Shown: piece by piece, positions 20,993-30,615 of the stretch | Numbering within the stretch: position 1 is the first letter of the stretch | Layout: the number at the start of each line of letters is the position of its first letter | Assembly: GCA_026982375.1 (NCBI GenBank) | Contig: JALSHF010000163.1 | Coordinates: 1 to 54,808 of the forward strand | Reading direction: 5' to 3' | Source: Emcibacter sp. | Lineage (GTDB): Bacteria; Pseudomonadota; Alphaproteobacteria; Sphingomonadales; Emcibacteraceae | DNA: 54,808 nucleotides | The notes under the pieces: generated by a model | What the model was told of the DNA's origin: nothing | Database searches by the model: none | What the model saw: only the letters and a program-made list of their open reading frames with translations | Position numbers and translations under genes: made by a program

Positions 20993-22443
20993 AATCTGTT
21001 TTCTCCTGCGATATCGCCCTTGGGGTCATTATCATTTGTAATTTGGGCTTGAAAGCCTTCTGAGGTTGTAAAGTCACCGCCCAGGGCTAAATGCAAGGCA
21101 ATTCTATTATTGATACGTTGTTTCTTAATGGATAAAAGCTGGCTCTGCTGTGACAAGCTTTGTCTTTGTGACTCCAGAAGTACCGAAATCTTTATCAAGC
21201 CACGGCTATATTGATCGAGGGCAACATTTTCGGCAGCAATCGCATTCTCAGCCGCAATGGCCGTATGTTTGACTTGTTTTTTCAACGATCTTTCGCTGGA
21301 CAGGGCATCTTCCACTTCTTTGAATGCCGCCAGCAAAGTCCGGGCAAAGACCTGTTTTTCCGCCTCAAACAAGGCAGCCTCTGATTTAGCCGCATACCGC
21401 AGCCTGCCACCCTGAAAAATAGGTTGCGTTATATTGCCCACAAGATTCCAGAAAATATTGTCAAATCTTAACAAGTCGGTGAAATTGGCAGAGCTGTTGC
21501 TGCCGCTCGCCGTAATAGAGAAGCTTGGCAACAAGTCTTTACCTGCTGCCTGACTGCTATAGCCTGCCGACAGCAGCTTTGCGCGGGCGGATTGCAAGTC
21601 CGGGCGGCGTTCCAATATATGCACCGGCAAGCCAACGGGAACATCATGATTGATATCGGGCAGAGTACCGGCAGATATAATTCTGGCCGACGGATAGCGG
21701 CCCGCCAAAATTTCCAAGGCCCGCTTTTGTTGCCCCAATTGATCTTGCCGGCGGCTCAAACTTGCGCGGGCGGCCTCATAATTACTGACAACCAGACGCA
21801 AATCAAGCCCCGTATTCAGCCCCCGGCTGAACCGTTTTTCGACAATATGCACAGCGCGTTCAAAGCTTTCCACAGTTTTAAGCGCCAAATCCACTTGAGC
21901 CTGCGCTTCCATGACATCAAACCAGGCTTGTGATACCTGAGCGACCAAAGACAATCTGGCAGCGGCATAATCCGCGCGAAAAGCCGTATAATTTGCCTTT
22001 GCTCCTGCCGTCCTGGCGGTCAGCCTGCCCCATACATCCGCCTCCCAGCGCGCATCAAAGCCCAATGACGCATTGTTATTGCTCACCAGCAGGCTGTTAC
22101 TGCGCTGGCGCCTTGTCGCCAGATTTGCATTTACCGCAGGAAACAGGTTTGACCGCGCAATTTTCACGCCAAATCCAGACGCTTCCATCCGGTGCGCCGT
22201 CGCCCTGAAATCCGGGTTATTGACCAGAACCTCTTCAATAAAACGCGACAGATCATCCATCTCAAGATCGTCCAGCCACCCATTGCGCACATCAGATGAC
22301 TGGCGCGCATTGTCATACTGGCTTTCCGACCATTCTGCCGCTATTTCCGGGGTTGGAAGATTCTTATCCGTAATAGGGACGCTGGCACAAGAGGCAAGCG
22401 CAAACACTGAAACGGAAAGGACCAAATATTTGGTGCTTTTCAT
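20989..22443 (-). CDS. TolC/NodT-family outer-membrane factor lipoprotein
   Basis: Lipobox LASC; GFDARWEADVWGRL, RRPDLQSARAKLLSAGYSSQAAGKDLLPSFSITASG. Confidence 0.94.
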   Translation of the reverse strand: MKSTKYLVLSVSVFALASCASVPITDKNLPTPEIAAEWSESQYDNARQSSDVRNGWLDDLEMDDLSRFIEEVLVNNPDFRATAHRMEASGFGVKIARSNLFPAVNANLATRRQRSNSLLVSNNNASLGFDARWEADVWGRLTARTAGAKANYTAFRADYAAARLSLVAQVSQAWFDVMEAQAQVDLALKTVESFERAVHIVEKRFSRGLNTGLDLRLVVSNYEAARASLSRRQDQLGQQKRALEILAGRYPSARIISAGTLPDINHDVPVGLPVHILERRPDLQSARAKLLSAGYSSQAAGKDLLPSFSITASGSNSSANFTDLLRFDNIFWNLVGNITQPIFQGGRLRYAAKSEAALFEAEKQVFARTLLAAFKEVEDALSSERSLKKQVKHTAIAAENAIAAENVALDQYSRGLIKISVLLESQRQSLSQQSQLLSIKKQRINNRIALHLALGGDFTTSEGFQAQITNDNDPKGDIAGENRL

Positions 22444-22661
22444 TTTATATATCCTTCATCCTGCAGTCTATTTTTAGCTCTGCAAGTTCCGTAGTTCATA
22501 ATTTAATATATGTGATATCTTCCAACGACCACTATAGCTGAAAAATATTAATAATCGACATGGTTGCGGCAGGTTGATCTCAAAATAACGCCCCTTTGTC
22601 GCAAAATACAATGCGACGAAAGGGCAAATCTTTGAATTTGGCAAAACTGGGTATATTATGG

Positions 22662-23495
22662 CTAGACAAATAAATGATCTATCACATCACCTTCCGGTGA
22701 AAAACAAACCGCATTCAACCCGCCGCCCCGGCCACTGCCCCCGTCCAGGGTCGCGATATGGGGTTTGTTTAAACGCACCCCCCCATTGGCATGATCATAG
22801 CCCCGAATAATGCGCGAAAAACCATTATAGGGCGCCGTGATGTCGTCAAAACGCCCGTTATCCCACCAAAAGTTATCCTTTTGCATATTCAATGGCCGCG
22901 TAATATCGACAGAGGCATGAACGAATAATATTTTACCTTCGCGGGTAAATGCCGCGCGGCGCAGACTGTTCAACAGTTCATAATGCCCCGGATGATCTTT
23001 TATGCTGCGGCGCATACGGCTGGTCCATCGGGAAATTGACATAGTCCCCTCTGTGGCTATGGCGCGCGCCACATGCGCCGGCGTCCCGTAACATTCCATC
23101 ACAGACCCCAAATCATGGCCAAGAAGCCAATCCATGACTTCTGCCGGATTTGGGGCAAATTGTAATTGCAGCAGCTTGGTGAGCATTTCTTCCCGGGCGC
23201 CGCGCAAATACACAAAAGCATCAGGGTTTGACGGCTCATTGGCCGACATTAATTTTCGGCGTGACAGCAATATCTCATTCAAGGTTTCTATGGCCGTATT
23301 ACGGTTGCCAAAATAATTGCCCAGATATACCAGCCGATCACCCGCCTGAAATCGGGGAATAAGCTTATGGTGCAAAGCTTTCAGGGCGCCAATTTCGCCG
23401 TGGATCGCGCCCACGGCCCAAATGCGCCGTGCCTGTTCAAGGCAACCAAATTTTTCCAGATCCATATTTGAAAGATCAGTCATGTCCATAGACAA
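22662..23495 (-). CDS. PPP-type metallophosphoesterase homologue with degenerate active-site motifs (pseudo-phosphatase candidate)
   Basis: Overall alignment to bacterial PPP phosphatases (WAVGAIHGEIGALKALHHKL...GDRLVYLGNYFGNR...VYLRGAREEML...ILFVHASVD...RPLN...IIRGYDHANGG), but GDxHG->GAIHG, GDxVDRG->GNYFGNR, GNHE->GARE. Confidence 0.8.
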   Translation of the reverse strand: MSMDMTDLSNMDLEKFGCLEQARRIWAVGAIHGEIGALKALHHKLIPRFQAGDRLVYLGNYFGNRNTAIETLNEILLSRRKLMSANEPSNPDAFVYLRGAREEMLTKLLQLQFAPNPAEVMDWLLGHDLGSVMECYGTPAHVARAIATEGTMSISRWTSRMRRSIKDHPGHYELLNSLRRAAFTREGKILFVHASVDITRPLNMQKDNFWWDNGRFDDITAPYNGFSRIIRGYDHANGGVRLNKPHIATLDGGSGRGGGLNAVCFSPEGDVIDHLFV

Positions 23496-23610
23496 TCAAG
23501 TCACCTGTTACATAATTCAAGTCAATATTTTATTCAATTTTGGCCCATATCCATAACAGAAAAACTTAACAGCATGAACCATAAAATTATCTTTAGCATA
23601 TAAAATAAAA

Positions 23611-23639
23611 AATGGGCCTGCACAATGTTCAGGCCCATT
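23611..23639 (-). terminator. Intrinsic terminator downstream of carD-like gene
   Basis: aatgggcctg...caggcccatt stem; minus-strand T-run follows. Confidence 0.75.
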
Positions 23640-23665
23640 CCAGTCATTAAAAACCTGGCAACAAA

Positions 23666-24151
23666 TTACGCCGCTGTCAGAACCTCCGCCAGTTTTATCA
23701 TGGCATCTTTTTCCGCAATTTCTTCTACCGCCGCGACCTCACGGGCCAGGCGGCTAATGGCTGATTCATAAATTTGACGTTCGCTATATGATTGTTCGGT
23801 TTGATCGCCGCCCCGATGCAGGTCGCGAACGACTTCCGCCAAATGAACCAGATTGCCTGAATTGATTTTAGCCTCATATTCCTGCGCACGCCGGCTCCAC
23901 ATTGTGCGTTTAACGCGAGCGCGGCCTTTCAATGTGGTATAGGCCTTGTCCATAACAACAGAGCTCGACAAAGACCTCATCCCCGAAGGTTCAGCTTTAC
24001 CGACAGGAACGCGAAGGGTCATTTTCTCACTCTCGAAGCGAATCACATAAAGTTCCAGCTTCATACCTGAAATTTCCTGTTCCCCGATTTCGGTGATAAC
24101 ACCAACACCATGTTTGGGATAGACGATATGTTCATCAACAGAAAACGCCAT
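23666..24151 (-). CDS. carD: CarD/CdnL-family transcriptional regulator
   Basis: MAFSVDEHIVYPKHGVGVITEIGEQEISGMKLELYVIRFESEKMTLRVPV; start at MAFS. Confidence 0.93.
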   Translation of the reverse strand: MAFSVDEHIVYPKHGVGVITEIGEQEISGMKLELYVIRFESEKMTLRVPVGKAEPSGMRSLSSSVVMDKAYTTLKGRARVKRTMWSRRAQEYEAKINSGNLVHLAEVVRDLHRGGDQTEQSYSERQIYESAISRLAREVAAVEEIAEKDAMIKLAEVLTAA

Positions 24152-24560
24152 TTTTTTTTCTTTAACCATATTAAAATTATAACTCCATACTATTCACAAA
24201 ATGTTGGCCTTTTGCGATAATTCTCAAGCCTTATGCCTATATTCTGGCAAATAATACATCATTTAAAATTTTGAACCACAATAACAAAAAAATCTTGTAA
24301 CCATGGCTAACAAAGTCTTAAAAAAACATAAAACACGCACAAAAACCATATACCAACTCCTTTCGGAATTGATATAAAACATCCCCGGCGGGGATTTGTC
24401 ATTTGAAACAAAGTCTTAAAAAACACGCCCAAATATCAATATTAGTGACATTATAACATATTTTTAAAATAAAAAACACCCACAAAAACATCGCCCCACC
24501 GGCAACAAGGCTGGCGCCGCCTGTATCATACCGGGTGGATAACGATTTTACAGGTGATAT

Positions 24561-24896
24561 TTACGTCCCCGCCCCCGGTTTTTCACTTAACGCGGCAAGC
24601 TTCCCGTCTTCATTCAACGCCTCATCAGCGCCCGGCAGCGGGTCGATCTTTTCAGTGATATTTGGCCAAACAGCCGCATATTTCTCGTTGATCTCGAACC
24701 ATTTCTCCAGACCATCTTCCGTATCAGGCAAAATTGCCTCCGCAGGACATTCTGGCTCACAAACACCACAATCAATGCATTCATCCGGGTTAATCACCAG
24801 CATATTTTCACCTTCGTAAAAACAATCAACCGGACAAACTTCCACACAGTCTGTATATTTGCATTTGATACATGCCTCAGTGACCAAATATGTCAT
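24561..24896 (-). CDS. fdxA: Seven-iron ferredoxin
   Basis: [55 protein letters not shown]. Confidence 0.95.
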   Translation of the reverse strand: MTYLVTEACIKCKYTDCVEVCPVDCFYEGENMLVINPDECIDCGVCEPECPAEAILPDTEDGLEKWFEINEKYAAVWPNITEKIDPLPGADEALNEDGKLAALSEKPGAGT

Positions 24897-25042
24897 AGAG
24901 TTCTCCTTATTCTTTCAATCCTGTCAGTGGTCATATGATAACCTTGTTTATGCATATAGCATCTGTGAAACAGGATACAACCAAAAAAACCTTTCCGTTA
25001 TTAATTTGCGGCTGATTTGGGATTGTCACGGCAGAATAGGGA

Positions 25043-25504
25043 TCAAATATTATTTTGAACCTTTTTACGAATTTGGCCACTTCTTTTATCGGAGATATAA
25101 AGCAGGCCAGTCAGCCGCCGCATCAAATTGCTTTCATAAGGATCTTCTACACCGTCTACAAAAACCACTTCCCATAAAAGCTCCAGAATTTTCTCCCGGC
25201 CCGCTTCATCAAAATGATCCTTGATTTTCCGTGTAAAACTAAGCATATGATTGGCTTCATTCTGCGCGGCAAGCGCCTCGACAAAAAGCTCCAGCGCGTC
25301 GGCAGAGGACAGCCCCAGTTTATTTTCCAGAAGATGCAGAATATGCTCCCTCTCAACACGTGAAAACTGACCATCATGACTGGCAACTTCTACCATCAGG
25401 GCCGCCGCCGCAAGTTTTTCATCCCCGATTTGCCCGGTTTCTTTCTGACCCGGGGCAGCAGGCCGGCCTTCGAGCAAACGGCTCAATTTTTTGAGTATCG
25501 ACAC
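25043..25504 (-). CDS. TerB-family (tellurite-resistance-like) protein
   Basis: AAAALMVEVASHDGQFSRVEREHILHLLENKLGLS...LLWEVVFVDGVEDPYESNLMRRLTGLLYI. Confidence 0.88.
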   Translation of the reverse strand: MSILKKLSRLLEGRPAAPGQKETGQIGDEKLAAAALMVEVASHDGQFSRVEREHILHLLENKLGLSSADALELFVEALAAQNEANHMLSFTRKIKDHFDEAGREKILELLWEVVFVDGVEDPYESNLMRRLTGLLYISDKRSGQIRKKVQNNI

Positions 25505-25516
25505 AATAATATTTCC

Positions 25517-26158
25517 TTATTTAACCAGCGATATGCTGAAGAGTTTTGTAACCTGTTCCGCGATCTGATGTTTCTCTCCCAATGTCATTAAATGATCCGT
25601 TTTAATATGCGTCATCAAAGACTGGTTCATTAACAATACGGAGAGACCATGAACCATGGACCAGGCCGAAAACTGCGCGACTGCCGGATCAATATCCCGC
25701 GCATTTGGCAGCGCGAGACATTCAAGAACTGTATCGCGAAGACATTGAAAAGCCTGAGAAGAGGCCTCATGCAGCGCGCAGTATTTTTCATAATTATCCA
25801 ACTCATATTCAAACATAACTTTAAAATGCGCCGGGCAGGCTTCCGCGAATTTCACATAGCGCATACCCAGTGTCTGCAAGCGCTCAACAGGCGGAATCCC
25901 CATCGCCATAATTTCCGTCATAGCTTGGCCTAATTTGCACATACCTTCTTCTATAAGGACGGCAATCAGGGCTTCTTTATCTTCGAAATGCCGGTAAGGC
26001 GCCGTCTGGGACACCCCGGCCTTACGGGCCAGTGCCCTCAGACTTAAATCATCCAGCGTCCCATCTTTTAATATTTCCAGAGCAGAGTCAATCAGCGTTT
26101 TGCGCAGATTACCGTGATGATAAGATTTTCTGGCCAGTGGACAACATATTTTAGTCAA
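25517..26158 (-). CDS. TetR/AcrR-family transcriptional regulator
   Basis: HTH LSLRALARKAGVSQTAPYRHFEDKEALIAVLIEEG. Confidence 0.93.
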   Translation of the reverse strand: MTKICCPLARKSYHHGNLRKTLIDSALEILKDGTLDDLSLRALARKAGVSQTAPYRHFEDKEALIAVLIEEGMCKLGQAMTEIMAMGIPPVERLQTLGMRYVKFAEACPAHFKVMFEYELDNYEKYCALHEASSQAFQCLRDTVLECLALPNARDIDPAVAQFSAWSMVHGLSVLLMNQSLMTHIKTDHLMTLGEKHQIAEQVTKLFSISLVK

Positions 26159-26266
26159 ACGAAACTCCTGCGCGGCGCCTTATAGTCAATATCTATTGTT
26201 GAAGGGCCATGATTATCGACTTTAATGTTTACGCTGTCAATATATTAGAACGCAAATTGAACAATT

Positions 26267-26812
26267 TTACGGCCTTAGAATAAGCTGGCCGTCCTCCACC
26301 ATGAAACCGGATAATCGGCTTAGGAAGCTCATGCCAAGCAAGGATATATCCATCTGCCCCTGCTGCGAGACCGATGCAATAACATTTGACATTTCTATGG
26401 CGTCCATCGACACACGGTCAAGCTTGATGATGGCTTTGCGGGTTACGCCATTGGCGGTTTTAAAGGCCTTGTCATAATTTAGAAACTCGGGATCCAAGCC
26501 GGCCTTTCTGGCATCCTGATAGCTTAAGGAAATATGGCTGGCGCCCGTATCCACAACAAAAAGAACAGGCACGCCATTCACCTCTATCGTCACCCAATAA
26601 TGACCATCTTGCGCTATTGGTACGCGAATATCGCCATTATATTCGGCCATATTTGCTTTATCATACACCAATTCATTTGAGGATTTATGGGCAACCTCTT
26701 TTATGCTCTCGCCCGCTTTATTGGACAGCGCAATAAAATGATCCCCGAAATAGGCCACAAAAGCGGCGGCAAATACGGCAAGCAAAAGAAGTCTTGATGG
26801 ACTGGTCATCAT
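26267..26812 (-). CDS. Retropepsin-like (clan AA) aspartic protease family protein
   Basis: GVPVLFVVDTGASHISLSYQDARKAGL motif with N-terminal TM. Confidence 0.88.
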   Translation of the reverse strand: MMTSPSRLLLLAVFAAAFVAYFGDHFIALSNKAGESIKEVAHKSSNELVYDKANMAEYNGDIRVPIAQDGHYWVTIEVNGVPVLFVVDTGASHISLSYQDARKAGLDPEFLNYDKAFKTANGVTRKAIIKLDRVSMDAIEMSNVIASVSQQGQMDISLLGMSFLSRLSGFMVEDGQLILRP

Positions 26813-26931
26813 ACGTCCCGTCAGTTATCCTGATTAAACCTATCGAAGCATAAGGCCAAAAACTTTAAAAAATTTAAAGAATAGATAGATTTATACCTAT
26901 TCGTTTCACAACAAGCCCAAAAGCAAATTGA

Positions 26932-27327
26932 TCAATCGGGGAATATATTTTTCAGTCTGTCTGTGGCCCGCCGCTGGTTTTTTGTGGGGCGGCCTGTTCC
27001 TCTGTCCCTGAGCGCGACCTTGGATTTTTCCATTTTCCTGATTTCTGCCGGCGGCGGCGTCATATCTTCATATAGGGCCCGAGCTTCGGGCGCCGGGCCG
27101 CGCCGATGGTTGAAAGCCAGAATTTTGGCAATTCTAATTTTTTTCTCTTGAGGGAATGTCAAAATATCCCCCATGGTGACAGGCGTTTTAGCCTTGGTTA
27201 TTTTCAGGCCATTGAGGCGAACCTTGCCCGCGCGGCATATTTTGCTGGACAGGGTGCGTGTTTTAAAAAACCGCGCATGCCAGAGCCAGATATCTATTCT
27301 TTGATTTAAGACGTCTGAATCGGACAT
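26932..27327 (-). CDS. S4-domain RNA-binding protein (Hsp15-like)
   Basis: QRIDIWLWHARFFKTRTLSSKICRAGKVRLNGLKITKAKTPVTMGDILTF. Confidence 0.9.
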   Translation of the reverse strand: MSDSDVLNQRIDIWLWHARFFKTRTLSSKICRAGKVRLNGLKITKAKTPVTMGDILTFPQEKKIRIAKILAFNHRRGPAPEARALYEDMTPPPAEIRKMEKSKVALRDRGTGRPTKNQRRATDRLKNIFPD

Positions 27328-27345
27328 AAAGCTATTCTTCCAGGG

Positions 27346-30300
27346 TCATTTTTTTGATTTAAGCTGGTCCTTCAATCCCGCCAGCGCCGCGAACGGACTA
27401 TGGGGATCAGCCATCGGGGCCTTGCGTTTTACAGGTTTTCCGCCATTTTTTTTGCCAGAAGATTTGTTGCCTGAAGATTTATTGCCAAAAGGTTTTTTCG
27501 GCCCTTCACTGTTATTTCCTGCCTGAGGGTGACCTGGCTTTCGGGCATGGTTCTTGTCACGGGCTTTATAGACAATTTTTCGGCCTTCCGGCGTGCGTTC
27601 TACATCATCCTTTTTTACGCCGCGTCGCGGCGGTTTCTGGTAGGGCTGATGGCTGAACAGAATTATTTTTTCCGGAATGATCGTTTCTTTTATATCTGCG
27701 TCTTCCGGTTTATCTGCCAACTCTTCTTCTGGCTTTTCTTCTGGCTTTTCTTCTGGCTTTTCTTCTGGCTTTTCTTCTGGCTTTTCTTCTGGCTTTTCTT
27801 CTGGCTTTTCTTCTGGCTTTTCTGGCGTTTTTACATCTGGTGCGGCGGTTTCTTCTATGGCGGCAGTTTCTTCTGTGGCCTTCTCTTCTTGCACAGGCCT
27901 CTCTTTCGCCGTGCGGGCTTGTGCTATTCTGGTCGCTTCCTGCGGGCTATATTCCTTGCGAACATATCCTAAAACACTCATGATTTCGGCAAAATCATCG
28001 CCGCTGGTGCCCACAAGACTCATCAGGTCAGGGTCTGCCGGAAAGGGGCCTTTCAAAGACACCTCACGGGCCGCATTGGCCAATCGTTCCAGCATATCAA
28101 GGCGCACGGCATTTTTGCCCACCACGCGGTAACCCGACATTTCATAAAATATGCGCGGCGCGGTTTGATCTATGGCGATGGTGCATAGGCCGGCCACAGG
28201 AATATCCGGCAAATTATCTTTATCATTGAATAACGCCCATAAGAATGTGCGTAATTGGGCCGGCGCGGGTTTCAACAGACTTGGGATATACAAACTTGCC
28301 GAGCCAAGCCAGATGCCCAATTGCTTCATTTGAAAGCGGCCTTCACGCTCCACACCCCGAAAGTCACGGGCAATCGCCCCGCGCGGAATTGTGCCGAGTT
28401 TCTCCAGCATCTGAAAGGCGATGCCCCGCGCCATACCATCAATGAGGTCTTTGCCTTCTGCATCCTTGGCACCATTCACCGCTTCTTGCAGGGAAAAAAG
28501 CGGCGCCAGTATGTCGCCTATATGACTGGCAAGCCAGCGCTCCACACGGGCCTGTATCTTCGCCAATGCCTCCCCCTGTAATACAGGCGATGGCATGACC
28601 AGGGCTTTCGGGGTCAAAATCGTATCGCCCTTTACCACGCGGGCGATGGCAATGCCGCGCCAGTTGATGGTTGACTTTGTCAGGGGATTGCCAAGGATCA
28701 GGCTCATTTCGCCATCTTCGGCCTCTGTCAGATCTTCGGCCTTTTTGCTGATTTCTTCGCTTAATACCTGATCCGCCGCCGCGCGGAGTATTTTGCTGTC
28801 CTCACCAAAAGCGGACGCGTCCTCTTTAAACTGGAACCCTTCCAAGGTACCGATAAAATGGCCTTCTACAAAAATACTGCCATTCTCATCAATATTCGTC
28901 ATTAAACTTCCTTTTTGGCGTAATTCTCTCATTAAAACTGATATGCGTCGATCCACGAACCGATGTGTTAACCGTTCATGTAGCGCATCTGATAGGCGGT
29001 CTTCAATATCTCTTGTTAATTCTTGCCAATATTTTGCATCATCGAACCATAGGCTACGGTGGGAAATATAGGTCCAGGTCCGGATATGCGCAATACGCGC
29101 CGACAAGCTATCCACATCACCCTTAAGGTTGTCCAGCGGCATGATCTGGCGGGTCAGCCAGTCCGGGTCAATAACGGCATTATCCGCAGAAGTCTGCCGA
29201 TAAATATGAGAAATTATCCGGATATGCTCATCATCCGAGACCTTGCGAAAATCCGGTATCTGACAGACTTCCCACAGGCTTTTCAGGGCCGCCGGGCCGC
29301 CGAGCATGGGGCGAATATCAGGCATTTTTATCAATCGGCGTAATGACGTCAAATCAATATTTTCCCGGGTGCGGGTCAGTCCTTTTCTGTCCGGCGCGGC
29401 ATCAAGAGAGCGAATCAGTGCCGTCGGGTGAGTATAATCAAGCGCACTGTTGCGCCATTCCAGAATAGTCAACGGGGCGAATTGATGATTTTCCACCGCA
29501 TGGATCATGCCATCGCTTAAGGCGGGCTGCATACCGTCGCCGTCCAAAAGGCCCCCAAAAGTGCCGCCATTCATATATCGCCCCGCCCGGCCCGCAATCT
29601 GTCCGACCTCGGACGCGGTAAGGCTGCGCATGCGCCGACCATCAAATTTGGCCGTCCCCGCAAAGCAGATATGATCAATATCCATATTCAGCCCCATACC
29701 AATGGCATCGGTCGCCACCAGATAATCCACATCGCCGCTCTGATACAGCGCAACCTGCTTGTTGCGGGTTCTTGGGCTTAAGGACCCCATGACCACCGCG
29801 GCCCCGCCCTTGCTCCGGCGCAGCATTTCCGCATAGCCATAAACATTATGGGCCGAAAAAGTGACAAGGGCGGTTCTTCTTTGCAAGCGGCTGAGTTTCT
29901 TCGGCGCGGTATAGATCAATTGGGAAAAACGGGGCCGACTTGAAAATTCTGCGTCCGGCACAAATTGGCGGATGAGCGGCGCAATGATTTCAGAGCCTAA
30001 AAACATCGTCTCCTCTGTTCCGCGCGCCCGCATCAACCGATCCGTAAAAACATGACCGCGCGCCGGATCCGCCGCCAGTTGAATCTCATCAACAGCAAGA
30101 AAAGCCACCGTTTTATTCACCGGCATACTCTCCACCGTGCAAATCCAGAAGCGCGGATTGCGCGGGATGATTTTTTCCTCTCCCGTGATTAAAGCCACGG
30201 CATTTTTACCCGCCGGATTCTGCGGCGAATTCACCACCCGATCATATATTTCCCGCGCGAGCAGACGCAAAGGCAGCCCGATCATGCCCGTTGAATGGCC

Positions 30301-30405
30301 GAGCATCCGTTCCACCGCCAAATGGGTCTTGCCCGTATTCGTCGGCCCCAAAATCGCCCGCACCCGACTTGACGTCCGCACCGCCCTGTTGGAAATATCT
30401 TTCAT
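27346..30405 (-). CDS. Suv3-like DEAD/DEAH-box helicase with acidic/basic low-complexity C-terminus
   Basis: RAILGPTNTGKTHLAVERMLGHSTGMIGLPLRLLAREIYDRV, AVDEIQLAADPARGHVFTDRLMRARG, ATDAIGMGLNMDIDHICFAGTAKFDG; start likely at MKDISN (30405). Confidence 0.9.
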   Translation of the reverse strand: MKDISNRAVRTSSRVRAILGPTNTGKTHLAVERMLGHSTGMIGLPLRLLAREIYDRVVNSPQNPAGKNAVALITGEEKIIPRNPRFWICTVESMPVNKTVAFLAVDEIQLAADPARGHVFTDRLMRARGTEETMFLGSEIIAPLIRQFVPDAEFSSRPRFSQLIYTAPKKLSRLQRRTALVTFSAHNVYGYAEMLRRSKGGAAVVMGSLSPRTRNKQVALYQSGDVDYLVATDAIGMGLNMDIDHICFAGTAKFDGRRMRSLTASEVGQIAGRAGRYMNGGTFGGLLDGDGMQPALSDGMIHAVENHQFAPLTILEWRNSALDYTHPTALIRSLDAAPDRKGLTRTRENIDLTSLRRLIKMPDIRPMLGGPAALKSLWEVCQIPDFRKVSDDEHIRIISHIYRQTSADNAVIDPDWLTRQIMPLDNLKGDVDSLSARIAHIRTWTYISHRSLWFDDAKYWQELTRDIEDRLSDALHERLTHRFVDRRISVLMRELRQKGSLMTNIDENGSIFVEGHFIGTLEGFQFKEDASAFGEDSKILRAAADQVLSEEISKKAEDLTEAEDGEMSLILGNPLTKSTINWRGIAIARVVKGDTILTPKALVMPSPVLQGEALAKIQARVERWLASHIGDILAPLFSLQEAVNGAKDAEGKDLIDGMARGIAFQMLEKLGTIPRGAIARDFRGVEREGRFQMKQLGIWLGSASLYIPSLLKPAPAQLRTFLWALFNDKDNLPDIPVAGLCTIAIDQTAPRIFYEMSGYRVVGKNAVRLDMLERLANAAREVSLKGPFPADPDLMSLVGTSGDDFAEIMSVLGYVRKEYSPQEATRIAQARTAKERPVQEEKATEETAAIEETAAPDVKTPEKPEEKPEEKPEEKPEEKPEEKPEEKPEEKPEEELADKPEDADIKETIIPEKIILFSHQPYQKPPRRGVKKDDVERTPEGRKIVYKARDKNHARKPGHPQAGNNSEGPKKPFGNKSSGNKSSGKKNGGKPVKRKAPMADPHSPFAALAGLKDQLKSKK
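27724..27823. repeat. 12-bp coding tandem repeat (about 8 units) encoding (PEEK)n
   Basis: ttctggcttttc repeated nearly perfectly; encodes EKPEEKPEEKPEEK... in the helicase. Confidence 0.95.
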
Positions 30406-30427
30406 AAAAAGGAGGTAACATAAACAA

Positions 30428-30465
30428 GTAAAAAGGTCACGAATGTAATAGCCGTGACCTAGTTT
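30428..30465 (-). terminator. Intrinsic terminator between AsmA-like gene and helicase
   Basis: aggtcacg...cgtgacct stem followed on the minus strand by TTTTTAC. Confidence 0.6.
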
Positions 30466-30489
30466 TGTCACCACTCCCGGCTCCCCTTC

Positions 30490-30515
30490 GTCACTCCTGC
30501 GAAGGCAGGAGCCTA
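30490..30515. repeat. REP-like palindrome (CTCCTGC-GAAG-GCAGGAG)
   Basis: Perfect 7-bp stem with GAAG loop, of the 'tcgtcaYtcc..gcgaag..' type common in alphaproteobacterial intergenic regions. Confidence 0.7.
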
Positions 30516-30615
30516 GTCCCTTATATAATACAAGGTCAGTTTCATAAAGGACGAGGTCGTTAAACGCGACTTTTACGGATTAATTTTTCTTCGAACAGGT
30601 CAGAAGATTAAACGG

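Noticed and set aside
25043-25504. Tellurite-resistance operon
   Set aside because: Only a lone TerB-like gene; no other ter genes nearby.
27529-28132. Plus-strand ORFs with FWLFFWLFF and SSGFSSGF repeats
   Set aside because: Antisense shadows of the 12-bp repeat in the helicase gene; no independent coding evidence.
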